From CBDEGR01 sp965237895 (lineage in GTDB: Bacteria; Acidobacteriota; Terriglobia; UBA7540; JAPUME01), in contig CBDEGR010000002.1 in the NCBI GenBank assembly GCA_965237895.1, positions 2,046,001 through 2,110,000 on the forward strand: a stretch of DNA of 64,000 nt, given 5' to 3'. Numbering within the stretch: the first letter of the stretch is position 1; every line of letters starts with the position of its first letter. A program made the position numbers and the translations under genes. A model generated the notes under the pieces. The model ran no database searches. It was not told the origin of the DNA and saw only the letters and a program-made list of their open reading frames with translations. This document shows positions 23,544 through 32,506 of the stretch, piece by piece.

Positions 23544-25799
23544 ATGAAAGCCTCAAACACACAATGGAAAGAGAAACTGGCCGGGCAGATGCCGGAGACA
23601 TTGGCCCAGGAAGTGGAGATCTTCGAGACCGAGCGTGCTCTGCGAAAGCAGGGTAAGGTCGACGAACGTGTGTTTGCCGAAACGCGCCTCCGCAGGGGCG
23701 TCTACGGGCAACGCTACGACAACGGCCAACGCCACGACGGCAAAAAAGTGCAGCAACTCGCCTTCCCTTCCGGTACAAACACAAAGGGTCCCACCACGGT
23801 CTGGGACGCTCCCGGCATGCAGCGCATTAAGATTCCCTTCGGCGGACTGAACGCCCGGCAACTGGAAGCCGTGGCTGAACTGGCCGAAGAGTACTCCGAC
23901 GGCATTGCGCACATCACCACCCGCCAGGATTTCCAACTCCACTACGTTCACATCGACGACACGCCGGCCCTGATGTACCGCCTCGCCGCCGTCGGCATCA
24001 CCACGCGCGAAGCCTGCGGCAACTCGGTCCGCAACGTCACCGCCTGCCCGTATGCCGGCGTCTGCCCGGACGAGGCCTTCGACGTCACGCCCTACGCCCG
24101 CGCGCTGGCCAAGTTTCTGCTGGGCCATCCGGACGTGCAGAACTTCGGCCGCAAGTTCAAACCCGCCTTCAGCGGCTGCGGGCAGCACGGCTGCGGCCTC
24201 ACCAGAATGCACGACCTGGGCGTCATCGCCCGCACCAGAACCGAGAACGGAAAAACCATTCGCGGCCTTGAGACCTACGTCGGCGGAGGCCTGGGCGCAG
24301 TCTCGTATCAGGCCAAGCTCTTTGACGATTTCCTGCCGCCGGAAAAGTTGCTCCCCACGGCACAGGCCATCGCGCGCGTCTTTGCCCGCCTGGGTGAAAA
24401 GAAGAACCGCGCCCGCGCCCGCATCAAGTTTCTGCTGAAAGACCTGGGGATGGAGAAGTTTAAGGAATTGGTTCTCGAAGAGCGCAAAAAACTTCCGCAC
24501 GATCCTCGCTGGAAAAATCTTATTCAAGATGTTGCAAAGAAAACTGAAGAACCGTTGCGGCCCGGCGGCGAGTTGCCCGCAGGAGGAACGGAGGCTTTTC
24601 GCCGCTGGGTCGAGACCAACACGCGCCCACAGAAGCAGGATGGGTATGGTACCGTCACCGTGGCGCTTCCGCTGGGCGATCTTACAGCACCGCAACTCCG
24701 GTCGCTGGCCGACATCATCCGCCGATTCACGAAGGAGACCGTGCGGACGACCGTTGAGCAGAATTTCGTGATTCGTTGGGTCAGCCGAGCCGACCTGCCC
24801 GACCTCTACCAAGCCCTCGATGCGGTGGGACTCTCCGCCCCCGGCGCGGGTACGATTCTCGACATCGTCGCCTGCCCCGGCACGGACACCTGCAAGCTGG
24901 GCATCTCCTCCTCGCGCGGCTTGGCGGCGGAATTGAGAAAGCAGTTGGCCGAAAAAGCCTTTGACCTCGATGAGGCGGTCCGCAACCTCCGTATCAAGAT
25001 CAGCGGCTGCTTCAACAGTTGCGGACAGCACCACATCGCCGACATCGGTTTTTACGGCGTGAGCCGCAAGATGGCCGGGTACGCCGTGCCGCATTTCCAG
25101 GTAGTGCTGGGCGGCCAATGGACCGACAACGCAGGCTCTTATGGACTGCCAATCCTCGCCGTTCCCTCCAAGCGGATTCCTGAAGTCGTCACCCGCATCA
25201 CCCAGCGCTACATCGAGGGCCGGAAAAAGGGCGAGAGCTTTCAGGACTTCATCCGCCGCATCGGCAAACTGCAAGTCAAGGAAATGCTGCAAGACCTGAC
25301 GCCCGCGCCCGAGTACGCCGCCGACCGATCTTTTTTCCACGACTGGGGCGACCCGCGCGAATACGGTTTGGGCGATATGGGCATTGGCGAGTGCGCCGGA
25401 GAGGTGGTCTCTGCGGTCGAGTTTGACTTGGTCGCCGCCGAGCGGCAAGTGTTCGAAGCGCAGGTGGCGCTCGAGGGCGGTGAGACCGCCAAGGCGCAGA
25501 AGTCGGCCTATGCATCGATGCTGCGCGCCGCCAAGGGACTCGTAACGTTTGAATTCCAGGACGTGACCAACGAGCCGGAGTGGATCGTCAGCGAGTTTCG
25601 ATCTCGATACTACGATACAAAAAAATTCTTCGACCCCTTCGCGGGCGGCAAGTTCGCCCACTATCTGTTCGCGGCGCACAAGAAGGCCGCCGAAAACTAT
25701 TCGTCCGAAGCCACACACCACTTGATCGAAGAGGCGCACCTATTCATCGAAGCCTCGCACAGTTGCTACAACCGCATGGGATCGCCTAATAGTAAATAA
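23544..25799 (+). CDS. Sulfite/nitrite reductase (siroheme, NirA/CysI family) with C-terminal extension
   Basis: Six-electron reductase with siroheme and an Fe4S4 cluster; the Cys-rich attenuator upstream argues for sulfite in cysteine synthesis. The 751-residue protein has two ferredoxin-like half domains and two NIR_SIR domains. The second NIR_SIR has the canonical cluster ligands, CPGTDTC (C-x5-C) and SGCFNSCGQHH (C-x3-C). The first also carries Cys: CPYAGVC (C-x5-C) and SGCGQHGC (C-x4-C), where most relatives have none. After about residue 590 an extra ~160 residues, mainly helical with FHDWGDPREYG and FIEASHSCYNR, resemble a HEPN-like helical bundle. AGGGA nine bases before the ATG supports the start. 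Confidence 0.92.
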   Translation: MKASNTQWKEKLAGQMPETLAQEVEIFETERALRKQGKVDERVFAETRLRRGVYGQRYDNGQRHDGKKVQQLAFPSGTNTKGPTTVWDAPGMQRIKIPFGGLNARQLEAVAELAEEYSDGIAHITTRQDFQLHYVHIDDTPALMYRLAAVGITTREACGNSVRNVTACPYAGVCPDEAFDVTPYARALAKFLLGHPDVQNFGRKFKPAFSGCGQHGCGLTRMHDLGVIARTRTENGKTIRGLETYVGGGLGAVSYQAKLFDDFLPPEKLLPTAQAIARVFARLGEKKNRARARIKFLLKDLGMEKFKELVLEERKKLPHDPRWKNLIQDVAKKTEEPLRPGGELPAGGTEAFRRWVETNTRPQKQDGYGTVTVALPLGDLTAPQLRSLADIIRRFTKETVRTTVEQNFVIRWVSRADLPDLYQALDAVGLSAPGAGTILDIVACPGTDTCKLGISSSRGLAAELRKQLAEKAFDLDEAVRNLRIKISGCFNSCGQHHIADIGFYGVSRKMAGYAVPHFQVVLGGQWTDNAGSYGLPILAVPSKRIPEVVTRITQRYIEGRKKGESFQDFIRRIGKLQVKEMLQDLTPAPEYAADRSFFHDWGDPREYGLGDMGIGECAGEVVSAVEFDLVAAERQVFEAQVALEGGETAKAQKSAYASMLRAAKGLVTFEFQDVTNEPEWIVSEFRSRYYDTKKFFDPFAGGKFAHYLFAAHKKAAENYSSEATHHLIEEAHLFIEASHSCYNRMGSPNSK

Positions 25800-25830
25800 A
25801 GGCGGGGAGTAAGAGCAGAAAATAAATTTT

Positions 25831-26406
25831 ATGGAACTGCAACACGTCAACGTAAAATTATTCGTAGAGAACGCGAAGAATGCGGACCTTGAAGCGCTGA
25901 TCCCGGTCTTTCACCGCTGGATTCAAAATCAGGTCTGCGAAGAACTGTTGATCGACGTCGCCGACTACCGGCACGTTCACCAAGGGCCGGGCATTCTTTT
26001 GGTCGGCCACCAAGCAAATTACGGTCTCGACCATACCGGCGGCCGTTGGGGACTCCGCTACAATCGCAAAGCGGCGTTTGCGGGGACGAACCAAGACCGC
26101 CTCCGGCAGGCCACGCTTGCCGCTCTCAACGCTTATCAGCGGCTCGATTCCGAACTCAAACTGAAAGGGAAATTTCCGCTGACCGGCGGCGCGCTGGAGA
26201 TATTCGTCAACGACCGTCTCCTGGCCCCCAATAGCGACGAGACGTTCGAGACCCTGAAGCCGGAACTTTACACTTTTTTAACGAAACTCTTCGGCGGTAA
26301 CGGATTCGCGCTGGAGCATGACCCCAACCCCCGACATCTGTTCTCTGTCACCGTCAAAGTTCCGCAACCATTCCTGCCCGAGCAACTGCTGAAGAATCTC
26401 GCCTGA
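25831..26406 (+). CDS. Conserved hypothetical protein, partner of sulfite reductase
   Basis: A 191-residue cytoplasmic protein with no signal or membrane segment, starting 31 bases after the reductase stop and surely in the same operon. Features include AKNADLEALIPVFHRWIQ near the start, ILLVGHQANYGLDHTGGRWGLRYNRK in the middle, and a Pro-rich C-terminus. No catalytic motif is recognised. The position suggests a role with the siroheme reductase, such as an accessory or electron-transfer factor; that is inference. Confidence 0.8.
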   Translation: MELQHVNVKLFVENAKNADLEALIPVFHRWIQNQVCEELLIDVADYRHVHQGPGILLVGHQANYGLDHTGGRWGLRYNRKAAFAGTNQDRLRQATLAALNAYQRLDSELKLKGKFPLTGGALEIFVNDRLLAPNSDETFETLKPELYTFLTKLFGGNGFALEHDPNPRHLFSVTVKVPQPFLPEQLLKNLA

Positions 26407-26901
26407 CCAATACCAACACAACACCCTTCGATTTTTTGTTCCTTTGATTGTGTTGGAAATCATTCTAAGCTACCGAAAGAACTCCCTAGCTCCCTCTTGA
26501 TGGCAGTAAAGTAATTTTTTGGATGGTCAGGTCCAAAATCCTGATCTACGCCGGAAATATTCTCTACATCCGGATTGAAGACGAAGACGAGCTGACCCGC
26601 GAAGAATAGTCCCCCGTCGCCTCGACGCCGATACGGAACCCACTCTTTCCCTCAAGGTTCGGCTCCCGGCAAGGTGGCCTTGCTCAGGTTATTTGTGCTA
26701 GCATCAGTTGATTCGGGAGTAGGTGATTCGCCGCTGGGGCATGCGCCTATTAAGATGTGAGTTGCCGATTTGCATCCTCCGATCGAAGCGCAAAACGAAG
26801 CGCAACATTTCCCAAAATAGAAAAAGCAGCTCGTTTTGGGAAGCGGCACGTATGCGTTACCGGGTCATGGCCGCCCTCCTGCGAAGGTTTTCCGCCATAA
26901 A
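26407..26901. other. Gap before trpS; possible 28-codon ORF only
   Basis: About 495 bases. An ORF at 26523-26609 (+) would encode MVRSKILIYAGNILYIRIED plus eight more residues, with a coding-like start but no recognised family. It may be a small protein or a remnant. No RNA gene or repeat was identified with confidence. Confidence 0.3.
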
Positions 26902-27917
26902 ATGAATTCTTCGGAGAAAAAACCACTTCGAGTCTTGAGCGGCATGCGGCCCACCGGACGCCTCCACCTGGGCAACTATGTGGGCGCGCTCGAAAACTGG
27001 CTTGCGCTGCAACAGGAGCACGACTGCTTCTTTTTCGTGGCCGATTGGCACGCCCTGACTACCGACTTTGCCGATACCGCAGAGGTGCGGGATAATATCC
27101 GGGAGATGGTAACCGACTGGCTGGCCGCCGGTCTCGACCCGAACCGGGCCACTCTTTTCGTTCAGTCCGACGTGCCCGAACACGCCGAGCTCTTTCTGCT
27201 CTTCTCCATGGTCACGCCGCTGGGCTGGCTGGAACGCGTACCGACCTACAAAGAGCAGCGGGAGAACATGAAGGACAAGGACCTGGGGAACTTCGGCTTC
27301 CTCGGCTATCCGGTGCTCCAGGCCGCAGATATTCTGATGTACAAGGCGAACTTCGTACCGGTCGGCGAAGACCAAGTGCCGCACGTGGAGTTGACGCGGG
27401 AGATTGCGCGCCGCTTCAACTCGCTCTATCCCACCCCGTTGGTCTTCCCCGAACCCGCATCCCGGCTGACCGTCTCGGCCCGCCTGCCCGGCACCGACGG
27501 ACGGAAGATGTCGAAATCCTACGACAACTATATTCTTCTCAGCGACCCGGAACCGGAAATCCGGAAAAGCTGAAGACGATGGTGACCGACCCGGCCCGCA
27601 AGCGGCGGACCGACCCCGGCAATCCGGACCTCTGCCCCGTCTACGACTACCACAAGCTCTACTCTGACGCTGATACGCTGGAGAAGGTAAACTCCGGCTG
27701 CCGTTCGGCGGAAATCGGCTGCATCGAGTGCAAGGGGTGGGTGGCGGACCGGCTGGTGGAAAAATTGAGACCGCTCCGGGAAAAGAGAAAGGAATTCGAG
27801 CAGTCCCCGCAACGTGTGTGGGACGTGCTGGCGGAAGGCAAACGCCAGGCCGGCCGGGCGGCACAGCAGACCATGCGGGAGGTGCGAGCCGCCATGCACC
27901 TCTCCGAGGAGAAGTAG
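26902..27917 (+). CDS. trpS: Tryptophanyl-tRNA synthetase (one-base frameshift)
   Basis: Charges tRNA-Trp. The first frame has the class I signature HLGNY in PTGRLHLGNYVGAL near residue 20, FFVADWHAL, the YKANFVPVGEDQ substrate loop and the KMSKS motif in GRKMSKSYDN. It ends at a TGA at about 27571-27573. The rest, from TMVTDPARKRRTDPGNPD to the stop at 27917, is in another frame. Adding one A to the AAAA run near 27565-27568 restores a continuous ~338-residue TrpS, the normal length. Since the gene is essential and no second copy is seen here, a base-call error is likely, but a real lesion cannot be excluded. The start is set at 26902. Confidence 0.85.
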
Positions 27918-27920
27918 CCC

Positions 27921-28826
27921 GTGAGTTCCCCCGTGAATCCGGAAAACGGCGTCCAGCCGGCCAAGACATCGTCCTCTTCGCCCGAGATTATTACCCAAGC
28001 CATCGGCTCGACGCGCGCCCCCGCTCCGGCCATTCCCAAGCTCGATCCCCATGTGATTCAAATCGGCGCTTACCAAGGCCCTCTCGACCTGCTGCTCGAC
28101 TTGGTGCGCAAACAGCAGATCGACATCTACGACATTCCGATTGCGAAAATCACCGACCAGTACCTGGCCTACTTGAAACAATTGGAGGAGATGGACCTGA
28201 ACGTGGAGGGCGAATTCCTCTTCATGGCCGCCACTTTGATTCACATCAAATCGCGCATGCTGCTGCCCGTCGAGCCCGGCGCTGGGGGCACCCAACAGGA
28301 AGACCCGCGCTCCCAACTGGTCTACCGACTGCTGGAGCACGAAAAGTTCAAGAACGCCGCTCAGATGCTCCGCAGCAAGCGGACGATCGAGGAAGCCAGT
28401 TGGTCGGCACCGGGCATCGAGGAATTCGAAGGGATCGACGTCCATCCCGGTTTCGCAGTAAAACTATTCGACTTGACCTCCGCCTTCCACCAAGTGGTAA
28501 ATCGGATGAAGCTGCGGAAGCCGCTAGAAATCGACGCCGAAGAAGAGGTCTCCGTGGTGGAGATGATGGAGCGCATCAAACAGGTGCTGACCCTCCGCCC
28601 GGCGCCGGTTCCGCTGGAGGCTTTTTTCCTGGGACTCGGAACTCAATCCGCCCTGATCGCTCTGTTCCTGGCGCTTCTGGAGATGGTCCGCTTGCAGGCG
28701 GTGCGGTTCTTCCAGAAAGAGTCGTGGGCGCCCATTACGGTTCACAAAAACAGACGCTTCAATGAAATTTTGGAAGGATCCGCCTCCGACTGGCTCGAGC
28801 GCGGCTGGGAAGAGACGCACGCTTAG
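27921..28826 (+). CDS. scpA: Segregation and condensation protein A
   Basis: Kleisin subunit of the SMC-ScpAB chromosome condensin. After a ~50-residue low-complexity N-terminus the protein has the kleisin start YQGPLDLLLDLVRKQQIDIYDIPIAKITDQYLAYL and EGEFLFMAATLIHIKSRMLLP, and ends with a winged-helix-like segment (VRFFQKESWAPITVHK). It has a GTG start three bases after trpS, and is followed 13 bases later by scpB. The N-terminal extension is longer than in most ScpA. Confidence 0.94.
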   Translation: MSSPVNPENGVQPAKTSSSSPEIITQAIGSTRAPAPAIPKLDPHVIQIGAYQGPLDLLLDLVRKQQIDIYDIPIAKITDQYLAYLKQLEEMDLNVEGEFLFMAATLIHIKSRMLLPVEPGAGGTQQEDPRSQLVYRLLEHEKFKNAAQMLRSKRTIEEASWSAPGIEEFEGIDVHPGFAVKLFDLTSAFHQVVNRMKLRKPLEIDAEEEVSVVEMMERIKQVLTLRPAPVPLEAFFLGLGTQSALIALFLALLEMVRLQAVRFFQKESWAPITVHKNRRFNEILEGSASDWLERGWEETHA

Positions 28827-28839
28827 CGGAGCTGCACGT

Positions 28840-29460
28840 ATGGATAACGAAGAACAGTTGAAAGCCGCCATGGAAGCCATTATCTATGTGGCCCCGGAGC
28901 CGGTCAGTCTCTCCTCGCTTGCGGCCGCTCTGGAAGGCGCCGAAAAGGAGAAGGTTCAAGCCGTCCTTCAGAAGCTGAAGGAGGAGTACCGGTCGTCGGA
29001 CCGCGGCATTGAAATCCGCCAGGTGGCCGGCGGGTACAAGTTCGCCTCGAAGCCCGAGCACCACGAATCCGTCCGCCGGTTCGTCAAGAGCCTGCGGCCC
29101 CCGATTCGGCTTTCGCGCCAAGCTTTGGAGACATTGGCCGTCATCGCCTACAAGCAACCCGCGACGCTGCCGGAAATTCAGGAGATTCGCGGCGTCGATG
29201 CTGGCGGCGTCATCAAGAGCCTGCTGGAAAGGAAACTGATTGCCCCGGCGGGCAGGAAAAATGTCATCGGCCGTCCGATCTTGTATAAGACAACGAAAGA
29301 TTTCCTCCTCACGTTCGGATTGAACGACCTGGGCGAGTTGCCGAGCCTGGAAGAGTTCGAAGAGCTGGCGCGGCTCTCTCTGGAAGAAGAAGAGGAGCAG
29401 CCTCCGGCCGGGCCCGTACAAGGAGAGCTTCTGCCGGGACTGGAACCAGGCAATGCTTGA
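28840..29460 (+). CDS. scpB: Segregation and condensation protein B
   Basis: Winged-helix partner of ScpA in the SMC complex. The ~206-residue protein shows MEAIIYVAPEPVSLSSLAAAL, GGYKFASKPEHH, LSRQALETLAVIAYKQPATLPEIQEIRGVDAGGVIKSLLERKLI and GRPILYKTTKDFLLTFGL, the standard ScpB pattern, then a Glu-rich tail. The ATG at 28840 has GGAG nine bases upstream; an earlier in-frame ATG at 28762 would overlap scpA. Its last codons overlap the start of rluB. Confidence 0.95.
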   Translation: MDNEEQLKAAMEAIIYVAPEPVSLSSLAAALEGAEKEKVQAVLQKLKEEYRSSDRGIEIRQVAGGYKFASKPEHHESVRRFVKSLRPPIRLSRQALETLAVIAYKQPATLPEIQEIRGVDAGGVIKSLLERKLIAPAGRKNVIGRPILYKTTKDFLLTFGLNDLGELPSLEEFEELARLSLEEEEEQPPAGPVQGELLPGLEPGNA

Positions 29461-30292
29461 AAGAGTTCAGAAGATCATCGCCGCCACCGGCATCACCTCG
29501 CGCCGGAAGGCCGAGCAGATGCTGATCGAAGGACGCGTCACGGTCAACGGCCGTGTGGCCGGCCGGCTCGGCGAAAAAGCGGACCCGGAACGAGACCACG
29601 TGAAGGTGGACGGAAAACTGTTGCAAGGCCCGGAGAAGACTGTCTCCGTTCTGCTGCATAAGCCGCGGGGATATGTGACGACGCTCTCCGACCCCGAGCG
29701 GCGGCCTACAGTAATCAACCTGCTCAAAGGCATCCGGGAGCGCGTGGTCCCGGTCGGAAGGCTTGACATTCAGACTTCCGGGCTGCTGGTGCTGACGAAC
29801 GACGGAGAGCTCTCGCACCGGCTGACCGGCGCGGCCTTTCAGGTGCCGAAGACCTATCACGTAAAAATTCGGGGACGGCTGGATGCGAAACAGAGGGTCA
29901 GGCTGGAACGCGGCATCGCCATCGAAGGCAACCCGACAAAACACAAGACGGCCCCCGGCACGGTCCGGCTGCTGGAAGCGGAGAACAACTCCTGGTATGA
30001 GGTGACGCTCGTCGAGGGGCGCACCCATCAGGTGCGGCGCATGTTCGAGGCGTTGGGCCACGCGGTGGTGAAGCTGCACCGAGTCCGCATCGGCTGCCTC
30101 ACCCAGCGCGGCCTGCGGCCCGGCCGGTTCCGGCGGTTGACGGATGCGGAGATCACGCGGTTGAAGAATTGGTCGGCCTCGGCTTTCGGTTCAAAAACAA
30201 GGTCAACATCGATCTCCAAATCCACTCGAAAGCCGGCTGGAAGACTCCGCCGAACGGCAACCCGACGGAAGCGTCGAAGGGCTGCCGGGTAG
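29453..30292 (+). CDS. rluB: Pseudouridine synthase, RluB/RsuA family
   Basis: Makes pseudouridine in rRNA, probably 23S. The N-terminal S4 domain (ERVQKIIAATGITSRRKAEQMLIEGRVTVNG) is followed by the catalytic domain with the nucleophile Asp in VGRLDIQTSGLLVLTNDG and the family motif EGRTHQVRRMFEALGH. The C-terminus has a basic Ser/Arg/Lys-rich tail of about 30 residues, likely RNA-binding. The ATG overlaps the scpB stop by 8 bases, and the scpA-scpB-rluB order is common in bacteria. Confidence 0.92.
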   Translation: MLERVQKIIAATGITSRRKAEQMLIEGRVTVNGRVAGRLGEKADPERDHVKVDGKLLQGPEKTVSVLLHKPRGYVTTLSDPERRPTVINLLKGIRERVVPVGRLDIQTSGLLVLTNDGELSHRLTGAAFQVPKTYHVKIRGRLDAKQRVRLERGIAIEGNPTKHKTAPGTVRLLEAENNSWYEVTLVEGRTHQVRRMFEALGHAVVKLHRVRIGCLTQRGLRPGRFRRLTDAEITRLKNWSASAFGSKTRSTSISKSTRKPAGRLRRTATRRKRRRAAG

Positions 30293-30308
30293 AAGCTAGC
30301 GAAATCCC

Positions 30309-30722
30309 ATGTCGAAAGACTGCATCCGTCACGCGCTGGAAAATTACCGGACCATCGCCGTCGTGGGCCTCTCCAATCGTCCTTCCCGGCCCAGCCATGG
30401 CGTTTCCGCCTATATGCAGCAGCACGGCTACCGCATCATCCCGGTGAACCCAAAGATAAAAGAATCTTTGGGGGAAAAGGTCTTTCCCTCTCTGCCTGAC
30501 GTATCCGAACCGGTTGAAATCGTGAACATCTTCCGCCGTTCCCAGTTCGTGCCGGAGATCGTTGAGCAAGCGATTCAAATCAAGGCAAAAGTAATCTGGA
30601 TGCAGGAGGGCGTCAGCCACGGGGAGGCCGCCGAACGGGCGCGCCGGGCGGGCATCGATGTCGTTCAGAACCGATGCATCTTAAAGGAATACGCGAAGCG
30701 ATTCGTCGCCGACGGTATCTAA
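30309..30722 (+). CDS. CoA-binding domain protein (YccU-like)
   Basis: A 137-residue Rossmann-fold protein of the CoA-binding type: AVVGLSNRPSRPSHGVSAYMQQHGY near the N-terminus, IIPVNP, IVNIFRRSQFVPEIVEQAI, and WMQEGVSHGEAAERARRAGI DVVQNRC. Resembles E. coli YccU, whose role is not settled. It is 16 bases after rluB and probably co-transcribed. Confidence 0.88.
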   Translation: MSKDCIRHALENYRTIAVVGLSNRPSRPSHGVSAYMQQHGYRIIPVNPKIKESLGEKVFPSLPDVSEPVEIVNIFRRSQFVPEIVEQAIQIKAKVIWMQEGVSHGEAAERARRAGIDVVQNRCILKEYAKRFVADGI

Positions 30723-30741
30723 CAAATACTTAACAGCAGCA

Positions 30742-30888
30742 ATCTCATAAACGCGGAAAACTGCGGTTGGGCTTCGAGAGGCTTTCCCTCAGCGGCTAAA
30801 GCCGTTCTTATACCGCGTGTTGCACGGCACGGGGGATTCGCCGCGGCGAGGGTGCCCTGAGGAAGCCTCCCAACAGCAATTATGAGAT
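30742..30888. repeat. Nested inverted-repeat element upstream of the redoxin gene
   Basis: Three nested arms: ATCTCATAA (30742-30750) with TTATGAGAT (30880-30888); GAGGCTTTCCCTCAG (30778-30792) with CTGAGGAAGCCTC (30857-30869) and a two-base bulge; and GGCAC (30826-30830) with GTGCC (30852-30856). Between them lies AGCGGCTAAAGCCGTT. The whole 147-base block could fold into one long branched hairpin. It may be a MITE/REP-like repeat or a structured leader RNA. Confidence 0.6.
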
Positions 30889-30960
30889 GACTGCCGGAAA
30901 TATAAAGAAGGGCACGTCCCTTGCTTTCTCCTGCAGAAATAAAATTTCAAGGTCTGTCCT

Positions 30961-32412
30961 ATGAGAATTTGGTTTATGCTTCTGCTCTTCATCGCAGCCG
31001 GAGCCGTGAACGGTTGCAGCCGCACGGAGCCTGAGCAAACCGAGGGGCCGACCCTTCCGATTGGAGCCAACCTGGGTGAAGTCTATCCGAGCTATGTCTT
31101 CCCTTCCCTCGAAGGCGGTCGCCCGACGGCGCTTTCCGAGTTTCGCGGGAAGAAGGTCATCCTGCACCACTTCGCCTCCTGGTGAGCAGGCTGCCGCGTA
31201 CATGTGCCGGGCTGGCACGAAGCAACCAAGGAACTGCAAGCGCAGGGCAAGTTCCAGATGGTCGGCATCATCCAGGAGCAGCATCCGGACCGCTGCCGCC
31301 TCTTCATGCAATGGAAACAGATGGGTTGGCCCATTCTGATCGATTCCCTCAACTTGGCCGGATTGAGCGGCATACCGCGAACTCTGGCGATTGACGAGCA
31401 CGGCATCGTACGGCTGACGAAAGCCAAGCCGGAAGGGATTGAAGAAGCCTTTCTGAACGTCAGCTATCCCGAACCGGAAAACCTGCCCTCGCAACCCGAC
31501 TCCCAGCCGGACCTTGATGATCTCCTGGGCAAACTCAAAGACGCGACTGACGAAGGAGAGAACACCGTGGAAGCCTGGTGTAACTTCGGCGACGCGTTCT
31601 ATATGTGGGGCAGCGAAGAGAGGTTGACCGAAACCATGGAGGCCTATCAACAGGCGATCCAACTAGACCCCAAAGACGGTAACGCCCATTTCCGACTGGG
31701 CGTCGCCTATCGCCGCCGGCACGACTCGGCTCATCCGCAGCCGGGCGACTTCCAAAAAGCCATCGACCACTGGGCTGCGTCGCTCGACATCGATCCGAAT
31801 CAGTACATCTGGAGGCGTCGGATTCAGCAGTTCGGCCCGCGCCTGCAGAAACCTTACCCCTTTTACGACTGGGTCACCGAAGCCCGTGAAGATATCCGCA
31901 AGCGGGGCGAGACGCCGGCCGCGCTCACCGTCGAGCCGCGCGGCGCCGAGATCGCCTCTCCCTCCAAAGAGTTTGCGTCTTCTCCAACCACGAAAAAAGA
32001 ACCCGACTCAAAGGGCCGCATCTACCGCGACAAGCGAGGCTACGTCCGCGCGGAGGCCACGGTCGTTCCAAACACAGTTGAGCCGGGAACTCCAGCCCGG
32101 GTCCACGTCGCCTTCCGGCCCAACACCAGAATCAAGGCGCACTGGAACAATGAAGTGGAAGGCCTGATCTTTTGGGTCAACCCGCCCGATAGCTGGTCGG
32201 TGGACAGCCCCCGCCACACCGTGCCGAACTCGCCAGAGCCGGTGAGCCTGGAGACGCGGCGGGTGGAATTTGAAATCCGCGCGCCGGAAAACGGACTGGA
32301 ACCTCTCACGAAGATTCCCGCCTATGCGCTCTACTACGTCTGCGAGGACGTGGACGGCACCTGCCTCTACCGCCGGCAGGATATAGATATTGGGATTGCA
32401 ACAAGAAGGTAG
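30961..32412 (+). CDS. Selenocysteine-containing thioredoxin-fold lipoprotein with TPR and DsbD-like domains
   Basis: One 484-codon frame broken only by an in-frame TGA at 31183-31185 (codon 75). Residues 1-20 look like a lipoprotein signal ending at NGCS. Then comes a TlpA/AhpC-type redoxin, LHHFASW-U-AGCRVHV, where the normal CxxC Cys is UGA-encoded (U-x-x-C), followed by GIPRTLAIDEHGIV. Residues ~190-270 contain TPR-like helices (AYQQAIQLDPKDGNAHFRLGVAYRR) and the last ~130 residues resemble a DsbD N-terminal-type domain (YYVCEDVDGTCLYRR). SelA is encoded in this window at 45-46.5 kb. Gene callers would split this into two pieces at 31185. Confidence 0.8.
31183..31222 (+). promoter_or_regulatory. 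UGA-Sec codon with candidate bacterial SECIS hairpin
   Basis: Eighteen bases after the UGA, GTGCC-GGGCT-GGCAC (31204-31218) forms a 5-bp stem with a 5-base loop starting GG, similar in position and size to the apical hairpin of the E. coli fdhF SECIS, whose loop is GGUCU. The lower stem is not clear by eye. Confidence 0.5.
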
Positions 32413-32506
32413 GCGCTGTTTCCCCCACCCTTTGCTTCGCCAAGGATGGGGCACCCCCAGGTGGCGCATCCATCCCTATTTTGGAAGGGATGTGCGCGGA
32501 TTTCGG

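Noticed and set aside
23553..25739. A 728-codon minus-strand frame opposite the sulfite reductase
   Set aside because: Antisense to a strongly supported reductase; it is open because of GC codon bias and has no recognised domains.
31204..32412. A separate gene starting at the GTG/ATG after 31185
   Set aside because: The frame is the same as the upstream lipoprotein, the TGA falls on the CxxC Cys column, and no good ribosome-binding site precedes 31204; a single Sec-containing protein is the better model.
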